Made by a program: the position numbers and the translations under genes
The notes under the pieces: model-generated
The model's database searches: none
The model's input: only the letters and a program-made list of their open reading frames with translations
Told to the model about the DNA's origin: nothing
Shown: piece after piece, positions 7,036 through 13,920 of the stretch
Layout: each line of letters starts with the position of its first letter
How positions within the stretch are numbered: the stretch's first letter is position 1
NCBI GenBank assembly: GCA_018817195.1
Contig: JAHIUL010000125.1
Location: 1 to 14,692 of the forward strand
Source of the DNA: Candidatus Margulisiibacteriota bacterium
GTDB taxonomy: Bacteria; Margulisbacteria; WOR-1; O2-12-FULL-45-9
Length of the DNA: 14,692 bases
Direction: 5' to 3'

Positions 7036-7983
7036 TTAATTTGGTAGGGTTTCGTTGATTTTTACGTCGTGACCATTGACAAAATTATAAGCTGGCATGC
7101 GCTTTTTCCCCTCGAGCTGGACCTCGGAAACCAGCAAATTTCCATTTCCCGTTGCAACAACAAAGCCTAAGTTTTTAACAACCTGAATTATTGTTCCTGG
7201 TTGTTTAGTTTTTGTTTCTAAGCCCAAAACATGGATTTCCGAGCGCCAGATTTTTAATAATTTTTCTTTATAAAAAGTGTGCGCCACTGGCCAGGGCACC
7301 ATGGCGCGAATTCTATTATGAATTTCATTGGCTGATTTTGTCCAATCAATTTCACCGCTTTCTTTTTTTATCATGGGCGCATTAGTTGCCTGACTATCAT
7401 TTTGTTTAATATATTTTACTGTGCCATTTTCTATTTGCCCTAATGCCTTAAGCAAAGTTCCTTTCCCCAAATCAAATAACTTATCTAAAAGAGTGATTGC
7501 ATTGTCATTGTCATCAATCTCAACTTTTTCTTGAAAAATAATATCTCCAGTGTCTAAAAGCTCATTAAGCCTCATTACCGTAATCCCTGTCTCTTGTTCT
7601 CCTTTGAGCAAAGCCCACTGCACCGGCGCTGCACCACGGTATTTTGGCAGCAATGAAGCGTGGACATTGAGACAACCATATTTTGGGATGTCTAAAATTT
7701 CCTTTGGCAATAACATACCATAGGCAACAACAACAATTATGTCAGGATTTAACGATTTCAACAAAGAAACAAAAACTTTATTGTTTTTAACTTTTTCAGG
7801 TTGCTCCAGGGGCAGGTCGTTTTGCAAGGCAACCTCTTTTACTGGCGAAAAAACAACTTTTTGTCCTCGCCCTTTGGGACGGTCCGGCTGGGTCACAACA
7901 CATATAATTTCATGTTTTGATTTGATTAATTCTTTTAATGTTTCAGCCGCAACCTGAGGCGTGCCCATAAAAATTATTTTCAT
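7036..7983 (-). CDS. fmt: Methionyl-tRNA formyltransferase
   Basis: A 315-residue enzyme of normal family length that formylates initiator Met-tRNA using 10-formyl-tetrahydrofolate. The N-terminal Rossmann domain begins MKIIFMGTP. The catalytic asparagine and histidine are in LNVHASLLPKYRGAAP (N106, H108; signature 108-120), and the third catalytic residue is in LDTGD (D144). The C-terminal OB-like domain covers about 205-315 and includes the tRNA-contacting stretch around IRAMVPWPVAHT. The ATG overlaps the def stop by four bases (ATGA), so deformylase and formyltransferase are made together, the common arrangement for this pair. It is the last gene of the gmk-to-fmt operon. No terminator hairpin with a T-run is visible after its TAA, so some read-through into nrdR is possible. 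Confidence 0.97.
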   Translation of the reverse strand: MKIIFMGTPQVAAETLKELIKSKHEIICVVTQPDRPKGRGQKVVFSPVKEVALQNDLPLEQPEKVKNNKVFVSLLKSLNPDIIVVVAYGMLLPKEILDIPKYGCLNVHASLLPKYRGAAPVQWALLKGEQETGITVMRLNELLDTGDIIFQEKVEIDDNDNAITLLDKLFDLGKGTLLKALGQIENGTVKYIKQNDSQATNAPMIKKESGEIDWTKSANEIHNRIRAMVPWPVAHTFYKEKLLKIWRSEIHVLGLETKTKQPGTIIQVVKNLGFVVATGNGNLLVSEVQLEGKKRMPAYNFVNGHDVKINETLPN

Positions 7984-8471
7984 ATTAACTCTTCTTTTTT
8001 TTCTTTTTCAAAAACTACGTGCTTAATTAAACTCGGGTCACTAACTCGATCAACAAAAACATATCCATCCAAATGATCGATTTCGTGCTGTAAAACAGTA
8101 GCTAATAATCCTTCGGCCTCAATGCAAACATTTTTACCGTCACGATCTAAACCTTTAACCGCAACTTTTTCTGCGCGCTCAATAGGTGCTTCGATTCCTG
8201 GCAAGGACAAACATCCTTCAGTAAAAGTTTGTTTACCCGACTTTTTAACGATCTTCGGGTTAACAATGGCAATTTCTCCTGCCCCGATATCTGCCACAAT
8301 CACGCGCAGGGAAACACCAACTTGAGGCGCAGCTAGACCTATGCCAGGGGCAGCATGCATTGTTTCAACCATATCATCAATTAATTTGATAATTTTAGGC
8401 GTTACTTTTTTAACTGCCTTAGCCTTTTTTTTAAGGACTGGATTTGGAAATTTAACAATATTACGGTTCAT
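7980..8471 (-). CDS. def: Peptide deformylase
   Basis: A 163-residue metalloenzyme that removes the formyl group from the N-terminal Met of new proteins. All three family motifs are intact: GIGLAAPQVG (43-52), EGCLSLP (85-91, metal ligand C87) and QHEIDH (128-133, ligands H129 and H133, catalytic E130). The Lys- and Glu-rich tail (EKEKKEELI) overlaps the fmt start by four bases. The 30-base gap after priA holds no Shine-Dalgarno but a perfect TATAAT six bases before the ATG, which may drive a leaderless transcript in addition to operon read-through. The start agrees with the usual position of the first motif. Confidence 0.97.
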   Translation of the reverse strand: MNRNIVKFPNPVLKKKAKAVKKVTPKIIKLIDDMVETMHAAPGIGLAAPQVGVSLRVIVADIGAGEIAIVNPKIVKKSGKQTFTEGCLSLPGIEAPIERAEKVAVKGLDRDGKNVCIEAEGLLATVLQHEIDHLDGYVFVDRVSDPSLIKHVVFEKEKKEELI

Positions 8472-8477
8472 AGCTTT

Positions 8478-8507
8478 ATTATAACGCTTTTGCTGTTACG
8501 ACTACAA
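8478..8507 (-). promoter_or_regulatory. Possible internal promoter for def, placed for a leaderless mRNA
   Basis: On the minus strand TTGTAG (8507-8502, overlapping the priA stop), an 18-base spacer, then a perfect TATAAT (8483-8478), AAAGCT and the def ATG. The start point would coincide with the ATG. The hexamer is certain; use as a promoter is inferred from its perfect match, its exact spacing and the lack of a ribosome binding site. Confidence 0.45.
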
Positions 8508-10511
8508 CATTCCCATTGGCGCAACATCAACAATCACCCTTACATCAGTCGGCACAACAATATTAGATAATGTTTCAGCAACCGCCTTCCTTAACTGATC
8601 AAGATCTTGGCCTTTTAAAAGGACCCGAAAACGCCATTGGCCTCGTAGTTTTTGGATTGTGGCTAAAGCCGGCCCTAAAACTCCATTGGGTAAACGCTTT
8701 TTCAAAAAATTACCAATATCTTCAGCAAGCTTCATGGCTTTCCTGCCCTCTTCACCACTAATTACTAAGCTGACTAACTGCGCAAAAGGCGGATAGCCAA
8801 CTTCCTGGCGCTCCTTAATTTCTCGTTGATAAAAAGTTTTGTAATCATGTTCAGCCGCAGCCTTTATCGCGTAATGGTCAGGTGAAAATGTTTGGATAAT
8901 AACTTTACCTGGTAAATTATGCCTGCCAGTTCTTCCTGCTACTTGAGTTAACAGTTGAAAAGTATGTTCTGTGGAACGGAACTCTGGAATATGCAAAGCT
9001 GTGTCAGCAGCAACTATTCCAACAAGGGTAACATTGCCAACATCTAAGCCCTTGGCTACCATTTGCGTACCAATTAAAATGTCAGCTTCTCCCTGAGAAA
9101 TAGCAGTAAAGAATTTTTCATGGGAGCCTCGTTTTCCAACTGAATCCTTGTCATAGCGCAAAACTCTTGCTTTTGGAAAGGACTTGGCAATCTCATCTTC
9201 AATGCGCTGGGTACCAATGCCAAAATAGGTTACAGCAACACTGTTACAGCGCGGACAACTGCTGGATGGCGTAGCACTATAGCCGCAACGATTGCAGCGA
9301 ATCCTTTTATCTGACGTATGATATGTTAAAGCAATAGAACAATGCGGGCATTCGATCGTAAAACCGCACTCTCGGCACATGACAAAAGTAAAAAATCCGC
9401 GGCGGTTAATAAAAAGTATGGCTTGCTCACCGCGAGATAATGTTTGCTCCAACTCTTCTCGCAATTTTTCAGACAAAAGGGAATGCTTGTGTTTGCGCAT
9501 ATCAATTATTTCAACTGGCGGCAAAGGACGATTATCAATGCGTTGGGACAAAGTTAACTTTTTGTAATCACCCTTTTCAGCATGATAAAAAGTTTCAATT
9601 GACGGCGTAGCTGAGCCTAAAACAACTACCGCGTTATGCAGTTTAGCTAATTGAAAAGCCACTTCACGAGCGTGATAACGCGGACTCTGCTCCTGCTTAT
9701 AACTAGTTTCGTATTCTTCATCAATCACAATTAAGCCTAAGTTTTTAACTGGCGCAAATACAGCTGAGCGCGCACCTAACACTATTTTAGCCTCGCCACT
9801 GGCAACCCGCCGCCACTCATCGCTCCTCTGTTTTATTGTCATATGACTGTGGAGTGAAGCGGTTAAGTCCTGAAATCTTTCTTCAAATCGCTGGATTAAT
9901 TGGGGTGTTAATGAAATTTCCGGCACCAAAACTATCGCACTTTTACCCTGCTCCAAAACATGCGCAATCGCCTGCATATAAACTTCTGTTTTACCTGAAC
10001 CAGTGACACCGTATAGCAGTATCTTGTCAGGTTTATCATCGTCTAAGGATGATTTGATTACCTTAAGAGCATTATTTTGTTCTTGGGTGGGTTTTAGTCC
10101 AGGTAGTGCGGTGGCGGTTGCGAGGGGCGTTTCGTTTTGCGATTGCTTAAAGGCGCGCTTCGCTGCCGCTTTCCGCTTATTGCTTTCTTTCCCTTTAGTT
10201 CCCGGCGGCATAACCATGCGGAGCGCCTTAATAAAAAAAGAACAATAATAATCTGCCATCCATTTTGCCAGCTCAACTGCTTTTTCATCAAAAAAAGCTT
10301 GGTCAGAAGTTATTTCAATTATATCTTTAACCTTTTTTACATCAGCTTGTTCTGCAAAGCCGACAACATAACCAATGTCCTTGCGAAAACCAAAGGGAAC
10401 TAAAACTTGATGGCCAACTTTAATTTTATCCTTGAGGTTATCAGGAATAGAATAATGATAAACCCTATCTGTTTTGCTGGTTGATTTGGAGAGGAGTATT
10501 TCAGCGAACAT
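8502..10511 (-). CDS. priA: Primosomal protein N' (replication-restart helicase PriA), winged-helix region missing
   Basis: A 669-residue superfamily 2 helicase that reloads the replisome at stalled forks. Residues 1-105 are the 3'-DNA-end binding domain (VYHYSIPD, GHQVLVPFGFR). The helicase core has Walker A GVTGSGKT (168-175), motif II DEEY (264-267), GSATPS (299-304), and QVAGRTGR (523-530). The eight zinc-binding cysteines are C379, C382, C388, C391, C406, C409, C419 and C422. The C-terminal domain ends VDVAPMGML. Two points are odd. The winged-helix domain normally found between the first domain and the helicase is absent, replaced by a basic linker of about 35 residues (104-138), which makes the protein shorter than E. 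coli PriA (732). Motif II has tyrosine where PriA normally has histidine (DEEH). It starts 12 bases after the coaBC stop without a Shine-Dalgarno. Identification is secure. Confidence 0.95.
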   Translation of the reverse strand: MFAEILLSKSTSKTDRVYHYSIPDNLKDKIKVGHQVLVPFGFRKDIGYVVGFAEQADVKKVKDIIEITSDQAFFDEKAVELAKWMADYYCSFFIKALRMVMPPGTKGKESNKRKAAAKRAFKQSQNETPLATATALPGLKPTQEQNNALKVIKSSLDDDKPDKILLYGVTGSGKTEVYMQAIAHVLEQGKSAIVLVPEISLTPQLIQRFEERFQDLTASLHSHMTIKQRSDEWRRVASGEAKIVLGARSAVFAPVKNLGLIVIDEEYETSYKQEQSPRYHAREVAFQLAKLHNAVVVLGSATPSIETFYHAEKGDYKKLTLSQRIDNRPLPPVEIIDMRKHKHSLLSEKLREELEQTLSRGEQAILFINRRGFFTFVMCRECGFTIECPHCSIALTYHTSDKRIRCNRCGYSATPSSSCPRCNSVAVTYFGIGTQRIEDEIAKSFPKARVLRYDKDSVGKRGSHEKFFTAISQGEADILIGTQMVAKGLDVGNVTLVGIVAADTALHIPEFRSTEHTFQLLTQVAGRTGRHNLPGKVIIQTFSPDHYAIKAAAEHDYKTFYQREIKERQEVGYPPFAQLVSLVISGEEGRKAMKLAEDIGNFLKKRLPNGVLGPALATIQKLRGQWRFRVLLKGQDLDQLRKAVAETLSNIVVPTDVRVIVDVAPMGML

Positions 10512-10517
10512 ATATAT

Positions 10518-10523
10518 AGTATA
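10518..10523 (-). promoter_or_regulatory. -10-like TATACT ending six bases before the priA ATG
   Basis: The 12 bases between the coaBC stop and the priA ATG read TATACTATATAT on the minus strand, a -10-like hexamer with the same six-base distance to the ATG as before def and nrdR. No recognisable -35 box is found 16-18 bases upstream, and no ribosome binding site is present. A leaderless internal promoter is possible; so is a simple AT-rich gap. Confidence 0.3.
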
Positions 10524-11726
10524 TCAAATTAAGTTGGAAACCCGATCCAAAATCACATGCGCGGCCTGGTCTTTGGGTTGTTTTGGATAATTTTTGACTT
10601 TCCCCTGACTGTCAATTATTGAAAATTTAATTAAGTTGCCATCGAACGTTGAAGGGTCATTGGCAATAATTAAATCAAGATCTTTTTCCTTCAACTTTTT
10701 CTTAGCATTAGCAATTAAATCATCCGTTTCCAGGGCAAAACCAACTAACGCTCGATCTTTGCGCCCTTTTTGTTTTGCTATTGTTTTGAGAATATCATCT
10801 GTTTCCTCAAGCTCAATACTGCTTACTGCATACTGCTTACTAATGACTTTTTTCTTAAGTTTCTTCCCCTCAGCCTTAACCGGCCGATAATCCGCCACCG
10901 CTGCCGCCATAATAACCGCATCTGCACTATTATAGTAGTCAAGTACAGCTTCAAGCATGCTACCGGCAGATTCAACTTTAATCGGTTTAATATCTAAGGG
11001 TGCTGCAAGATTTGTTGGCGCAGAAATTAAATTTACAGCAGATCCCCGCTCTCGTGCAGCTTGAGCTAAAGCGTATCCCATTTTACCTGATGAGCGGTTT
11101 GAGATGTAACGGACAGGATCTATTGCCTCCCGCGTTCCACCAGCAGTCACCAAGAATCGCTTACCTTTTAAATCTTGCTGCACTACTAAACTACTAACTA
11201 CTTCCCCAACTATTTCCGCTGGTTCCGCCATCCTGCCAATATCATCATCACCACAGGCAAGTTTACCTTCAACTGGACCAATGAAGTCAAAGTTAAGGGC
11301 TTTTAATTTTTTTACATTCTGCAAAACAAGAGGATTTCGCCACATTTCACAATTCATGGCTGGAGCAATTACTTTTTTGGCAGTTGATGATATGACAATA
11401 GTACTTAATGGATCATCAGCAATACCATTGGCTAATTTACCAATCACATTAGCAGTACATGGTGCAATTAAAATAAGAGACGCCCTTTTGGCTAAGGAGA
11501 TATGAGGGACCGGCATACTAGATAATTCCGGGGAATATAGATCGGTAATAACAGGGTTGCCGGAAAGCGTGCGAAAAGTTAAGGGGGAAACAAGCTTGGT
11601 CGCATCAGAGGTCATCACAACCCATACATCTGCCCCAAGTTTTTTCAACTGAGAAACTACTTCACAGGATTTATAAGCTGCAATACTGCTGGAAATACCG
11701 AGGATAATTGTCTTTGCTTTTAACAC
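10524..11726 (-). CDS. coaBC: Bifunctional phosphopantothenoylcysteine decarboxylase / phosphopantothenate-cysteine ligase
   Basis: A 400-residue flavoprotein that carries out two steps of coenzyme A synthesis. The CoaC half (about 1-180) has H75 in HISLA, PAMN with N125, and the LACG motif with C158. The CoaB half has N210 in SNRSSGKMG, AAVADYRP, and K289 in the KK-rich loop. The start chosen is GTG 11726-11724, because from it H75, N125, C158, N210 and K289 fall on the same numbers as in the E. coli enzyme, and it leaves 16 bases after rpoZ. The ATG at 11786 would add 20 basic, non-conserved residues and overlap rpoZ by 44 bases. Just after K289, residues 294-304 are encoded by a heptanucleotide repeat. 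No strong ribosome binding site precedes the GTG. Identification is secure; the start is fairly sure. Confidence 0.95.
   Translation of the reverse strand: MLKAKTIILGISSSIAAYKSCEVVSQLKKLGADVWVVMTSDATKLVSPLTFRTLSGNPVITDLYSPELSSMPVPHISLAKRASLILIAPCTANVIGKLANGIADDPLSTIVISSTAKKVIAPAMNCEMWRNPLVLQNVKKLKALNFDFIGPVEGKLACGDDDIGRMAEPAEIVGEVVSSLVVQQDLKGKRFLVTAGGTREAIDPVRYISNRSSGKMGYALAQAARERGSAVNLISAPTNLAAPLDIKPIKVESAGSMLEAVLDYYNSADAVIMAAAVADYRPVKAEGKKLKKKVISKQYAVSSIELEETDDILKTIAKQKGRKDRALVGFALETDDLIANAKKKLKEKDLDLIIANDPSTFDGNLIKFSIIDSQGKVKNYPKQPKDQAAHVILDRVSNLI
10817..10841. repeat. Heptanucleotide tandem repeat inside coaBC
   Basis: Three and a half units of TACTGCT (TACTGCT, TACTGCA, TACTGCT, TACT) lie head to tail on the plus strand; on the coding strand the unit reads AGCAGTA. 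They are read through in frame as part of SKQYAVSSIEL in CoaBC. The repeat is plain to see; no second copy was noticed elsewhere in the window. Confidence 0.85.
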
Positions 11727-11742
11727 TTTAAACCCAGCAAAC

Positions 11743-12060
11743 TTACTTCTTGCTCTTTTCTCTTTTCTTCTCTTTAACCTTAGCACCTTTGGCCAAGCGC
11801 TCTAAAGCAGAAGGGGCAAACTCAGGTTCTTCGCTAATAATTTCTTGGGCCTTCTTTGAAGGGCCGCTCAAGATGTTAATTTTAATTTTTCCCGCGGCGA
11901 TTTCCCTTAAAGCAGTAATAACCGGGCTGTTTGGGTCAAAATGATTGACATAAGGCAAAGACCCATCGGAAATTTGCTTGGCCCTGCCTGCAGCTGCGTT
12001 TGACAGTAAAAATTTATTGGTCGCTTTTGTTATTAGTTCGTCAATGTTTATTTCGCTCAA
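11743..12060 (-). CDS. rpoZ: DNA-directed RNA polymerase omega subunit
   Basis: A 105-residue omega subunit, which aids RNA polymerase assembly by holding the beta' subunit. The N-terminal part NIDELITKATNKFLLSNAAAGRAKQ follows the family pattern (short helix, then KY/F-hydrophobic-AA-RA-Q). TALREIAAGKI (about 50-60) matches the conserved central helix. The C-terminal tail is charged and Lys-rich (KVKEKKREKSKK) and probably unstructured. The start is TTG 12060-12058, overlapping the gmk TGA by four bases (TTGA); no ATG is available that would keep the conserved N-terminus. A weak AGGA lies about 11 bases before it. gmk-rpoZ coupling is common in bacteria and supports the call for this small, fast-changing protein. 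Confidence 0.9.
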   Translation of the reverse strand: MSEINIDELITKATNKFLLSNAAAGRAKQISDGSLPYVNHFDPNSPVITALREIAAGKIKINILSGPSKKAQEIISEEPEFAPSALERLAKGAKVKEKKREKSKK

Positions 12061-12668
12061 TTTAACAACGTCCTTTCTTTTTCAACATTTATTATTGCCC
12101 TAATCTTTTCAGCCGCTGAATCAACTTTATCATTGACCACAATGTAGTCGTATTTTTCCATTACCTGGAGCTCTGCAATGGCTGCGCGCAGGCGGTAATT
12201 GACCACTTCTGCGTCTTCCGTTTTTCTTTTCTTCAACCGAAAAGCCAAGATGTCAACTGACGGCGGTATTAAGAAAATAAAAACTACCGCTGTATCAAGT
12301 TTGCCGCTTTCAACAACCTTTTTAAGGCTGGCAGCGCCCTGGACATCAACCTCGCAAACTATGCTTTTCCCTTTATCAAGCTGGCCTTCCAAAGAACTAA
12401 TGGGCGTGCCGTAATAATAACTGTGGACCTTGGCCCATTCCAAAAAATCATTCTTCTTTACTTTTTTATCAAACTCCTCCCGGCTGATAAAAAAGTAATG
12501 TTCCCCGTGCGTTTCCCCCGGCCGCGGCGGCCTGGTGGTGGCGGAAATTGACAATTTTATGTTCTTATCAAGTTTCAACAGTCGCTTAACAACCGTAGAT
12601 TTCCCTACGCCCGATGGGCCTGATACTATCGCCAACAAGCCGCGTTTTTTTCTTGCTTTTTTGGGCAT
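12057..12668 (-). CDS. gmk: Guanylate kinase
   Basis: A 203-residue enzyme that phosphorylates GMP and dGMP to the diphosphates, of normal bacterial length. The P-loop is GPSGVGKS (17-24). The GMP-binding segment is SATTRPPRPGETHGEHYFF (42-60), followed by VHSYYYGTP (81-89), EVDVQGA (106-112) and the lid arginines in RLKKRKTED. An N-terminal basic stretch (MPKKARKKR) precedes the first strand. It is the first gene of the minus-strand operon gmk-rpoZ-coaBC-priA-def-fmt. ATG 12668-12666 is the only start that precedes the P-loop at the usual distance; no ribosome binding site is visible upstream, and the leader from the predicted promoter would be only a few bases long. Confidence 0.97.
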   Translation of the reverse strand: MPKKARKKRGLLAIVSGPSGVGKSTVVKRLLKLDKNIKLSISATTRPPRPGETHGEHYFFISREEFDKKVKKNDFLEWAKVHSYYYGTPISSLEGQLDKGKSIVCEVDVQGAASLKKVVESGKLDTAVVFIFLIPPSVDILAFRLKKRKTEDAEVVNYRLRAAIAELQVMEKYDYIVVNDKVDSAAEKIRAIINVEKERTLLN

Positions 12669-12680
12669 ATGGGAGTTTCC

Positions 12681-12709
12681 ATTTTAGCACGATTTACTTG
12701 ACAAATCAA
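12681..12709 (-). promoter_or_regulatory. Probable promoter of the gmk-rpoZ-coaBC-priA-def-fmt operon
   Basis: On the minus strand TTGATT (12709-12704), a 17-base spacer, then TAAAAT (12686-12681), with the start point expected near 12674, about five bases before the gmk ATG. Its -35 box and spacer overlap the -35 box of the divergent promoter at 12698-12726. Both boxes match at 4-5 of 6 positions. Confidence 0.5.
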
Positions 12710-12726
12710 TAATTTTTCTATATATT
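12698..12726 (+). promoter_or_regulatory. Strong sigma-70-type promoter of the outer-membrane protein / lipoprotein pair
   Basis: TTGACA (12698-12703), exactly 17 bases, then TATATT (12721-12726), giving a start near 12733 and a leader of about 30 bases containing AGGAGG (12751-12756), six bases before the ATG at 12763. This is the best-matching promoter in the window. Confidence 0.75.
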
Positions 12727-12762
12727 AGCAGGACAAATTGATCCCATCCAAGGAGGAAGGGT

Positions 12763-13905
12763 ATGAAAAGATTGTTAGTTGGTTTATTTGTCTTGTCCCT
12801 GTTGGTTTCTGCGTCTCTGGCCCAGGTTTACATTGGCTCGCGCCAAGCAGGCATGGGCGGCACCGGCGTGGCTTCTGCAGTTGGCTTAAACGCGGTTGCT
12901 TTTAACCCGGCTGGTTTAATGAGGGGACCTTCAGGTGAGTTTTTACTTTCCCTTGGCGCTGCCAGCCAGGGTATTGACCAAATCATCAGCAGTTTTGGCG
13001 AGGTAACTGATCCCGCTCAATTTATGGTTGATAATTACGGCACAAATCTCGACGCTGATGGCAGTGTTTCCGGGCTTTTGGGTTTAAATGTTGCCCACAT
13101 AGGCCTCAGCGTCCTAATCCCCAATATCTCAGCAAATCTATCTAAACCAGCCAACTCACTTGGCGGTTCAGTTACAGCTATGGCAAACACAGCTATTGTT
13201 TTAACAGCCGGCCATACCTTCACCATCCCTGGCGTTCCAATCGCTAACCTGGATGTTGGCGCCAATGCCAAGCTGCTTAACAGCGGTTTTGGCAGACTCT
13301 TAATCCCCGGCACGCCTGCTCCAAGCGCAACTGTTGAAGCAACCCAAATATATGCCACAGGCTCTGGTTATGGCTTTGACATCGGTGCCCGCAGTAATGT
13401 TGAAATTCCCATGCTGACTGATTTCTCAGTTGGCGTGGCGCTCAGGGATATATCTCAAACAGTAAAATATTCCCCAAAAAGCAGAACGGACAAATACACT
13501 GGTAGCGCTACAGGAGGGGAGCCAACAATCACTAAAGGCACTGAAAGCGCTGAAGCAGATGTAGACGTAACTTATCCCACTTCACTGGCAATCGGCTGTG
13601 CCGGCACAATCCCAGGAATCGGGTTAAAAGTAGCGGCTGATGTCACTTCTGTAAGCGGCGGCACCAACTTGGCCGGTACCGGCATCGGAACTGACTACTC
13701 TGTAACCAACATTGGCTTTGAATATCCTTTATTGCTAAACACCTTAATCTTAAGAGCGGGCTTGGCTAGCAGTTCAGACATTTCTTTAACAACTCTGGGC
13801 GCCAAAATTAACATTCCTTTCATAACTCTTGAATTAGCCACAATGATTGACGGCAAGAACTCAAAGAACACTTCCTACGTCGTAGACGCGGGAGTGGCAT
13901 TCTAA
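12763..13905 (+). CDS. Probable outer-membrane beta-barrel protein (PorV/TraF/FadL-like)
   Basis: A 380-residue exported protein. Residues 1-20 are a signal peptide with likely cleavage after ASLA. The mature N-terminus, GSRQAGMGGTGVASAVGLNAVAFNPAGL (26-53), is the Gly-rich hatch-like motif shared by the PorV/UPF0164, TraF-like and FadL/OmpP1 families. The rest alternates hydrophobic and polar residues in short beta strands separated by Gly/Ser/Thr loops and ends in phenylalanine (VDAGVAF), as expected of a barrel inserted by the BAM machinery. This implies an outer membrane. Cargo or partner is unknown: FadL-type would mean hydrophobic solutes, PorV-type a secretion role. It has a strong ribosome binding site and promoter, ends in two in-frame TAA codons, and is followed 15 bases later by a lipoprotein gene that is probably co-transcribed. 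Barrel call good; family choice uncertain. Confidence 0.72.
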   Translation: MKRLLVGLFVLSLLVSASLAQVYIGSRQAGMGGTGVASAVGLNAVAFNPAGLMRGPSGEFLLSLGAASQGIDQIISSFGEVTDPAQFMVDNYGTNLDADGSVSGLLGLNVAHIGLSVLIPNISANLSKPANSLGGSVTAMANTAIVLTAGHTFTIPGVPIANLDVGANAKLLNSGFGRLLIPGTPAPSATVEATQIYATGSGYGFDIGARSNVEIPMLTDFSVGVALRDISQTVKYSPKSRTDKYTGSATGGEPTITKGTESAEADVDVTYPTSLAIGCAGTIPGIGLKVAADVTSVSGGTNLAGTGIGTDYSVTNIGFEYPLLLNTLILRAGLASSSDISLTTLGAKINIPFITLELATMIDGKNSKNTSYVVDAGVAF

Positions 13906-13920
13906 TAAAGGAGGAACAAC

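Noticed and set aside
10817..10841. CRISPR array or insertion-sequence end
   Set aside because: The units are 7 bases and adjacent, with no spacers, no terminal repeats and no transposase or cas gene anywhere in the window.
11727..11786. Upstream ATG that would lengthen CoaBC by 20 residues
   Set aside because: The added residues are Arg/Lys-rich and not conserved, they overlap rpoZ by 44 bases, and the GTG at 11726 puts all known active-site residues on the E. coli numbering.
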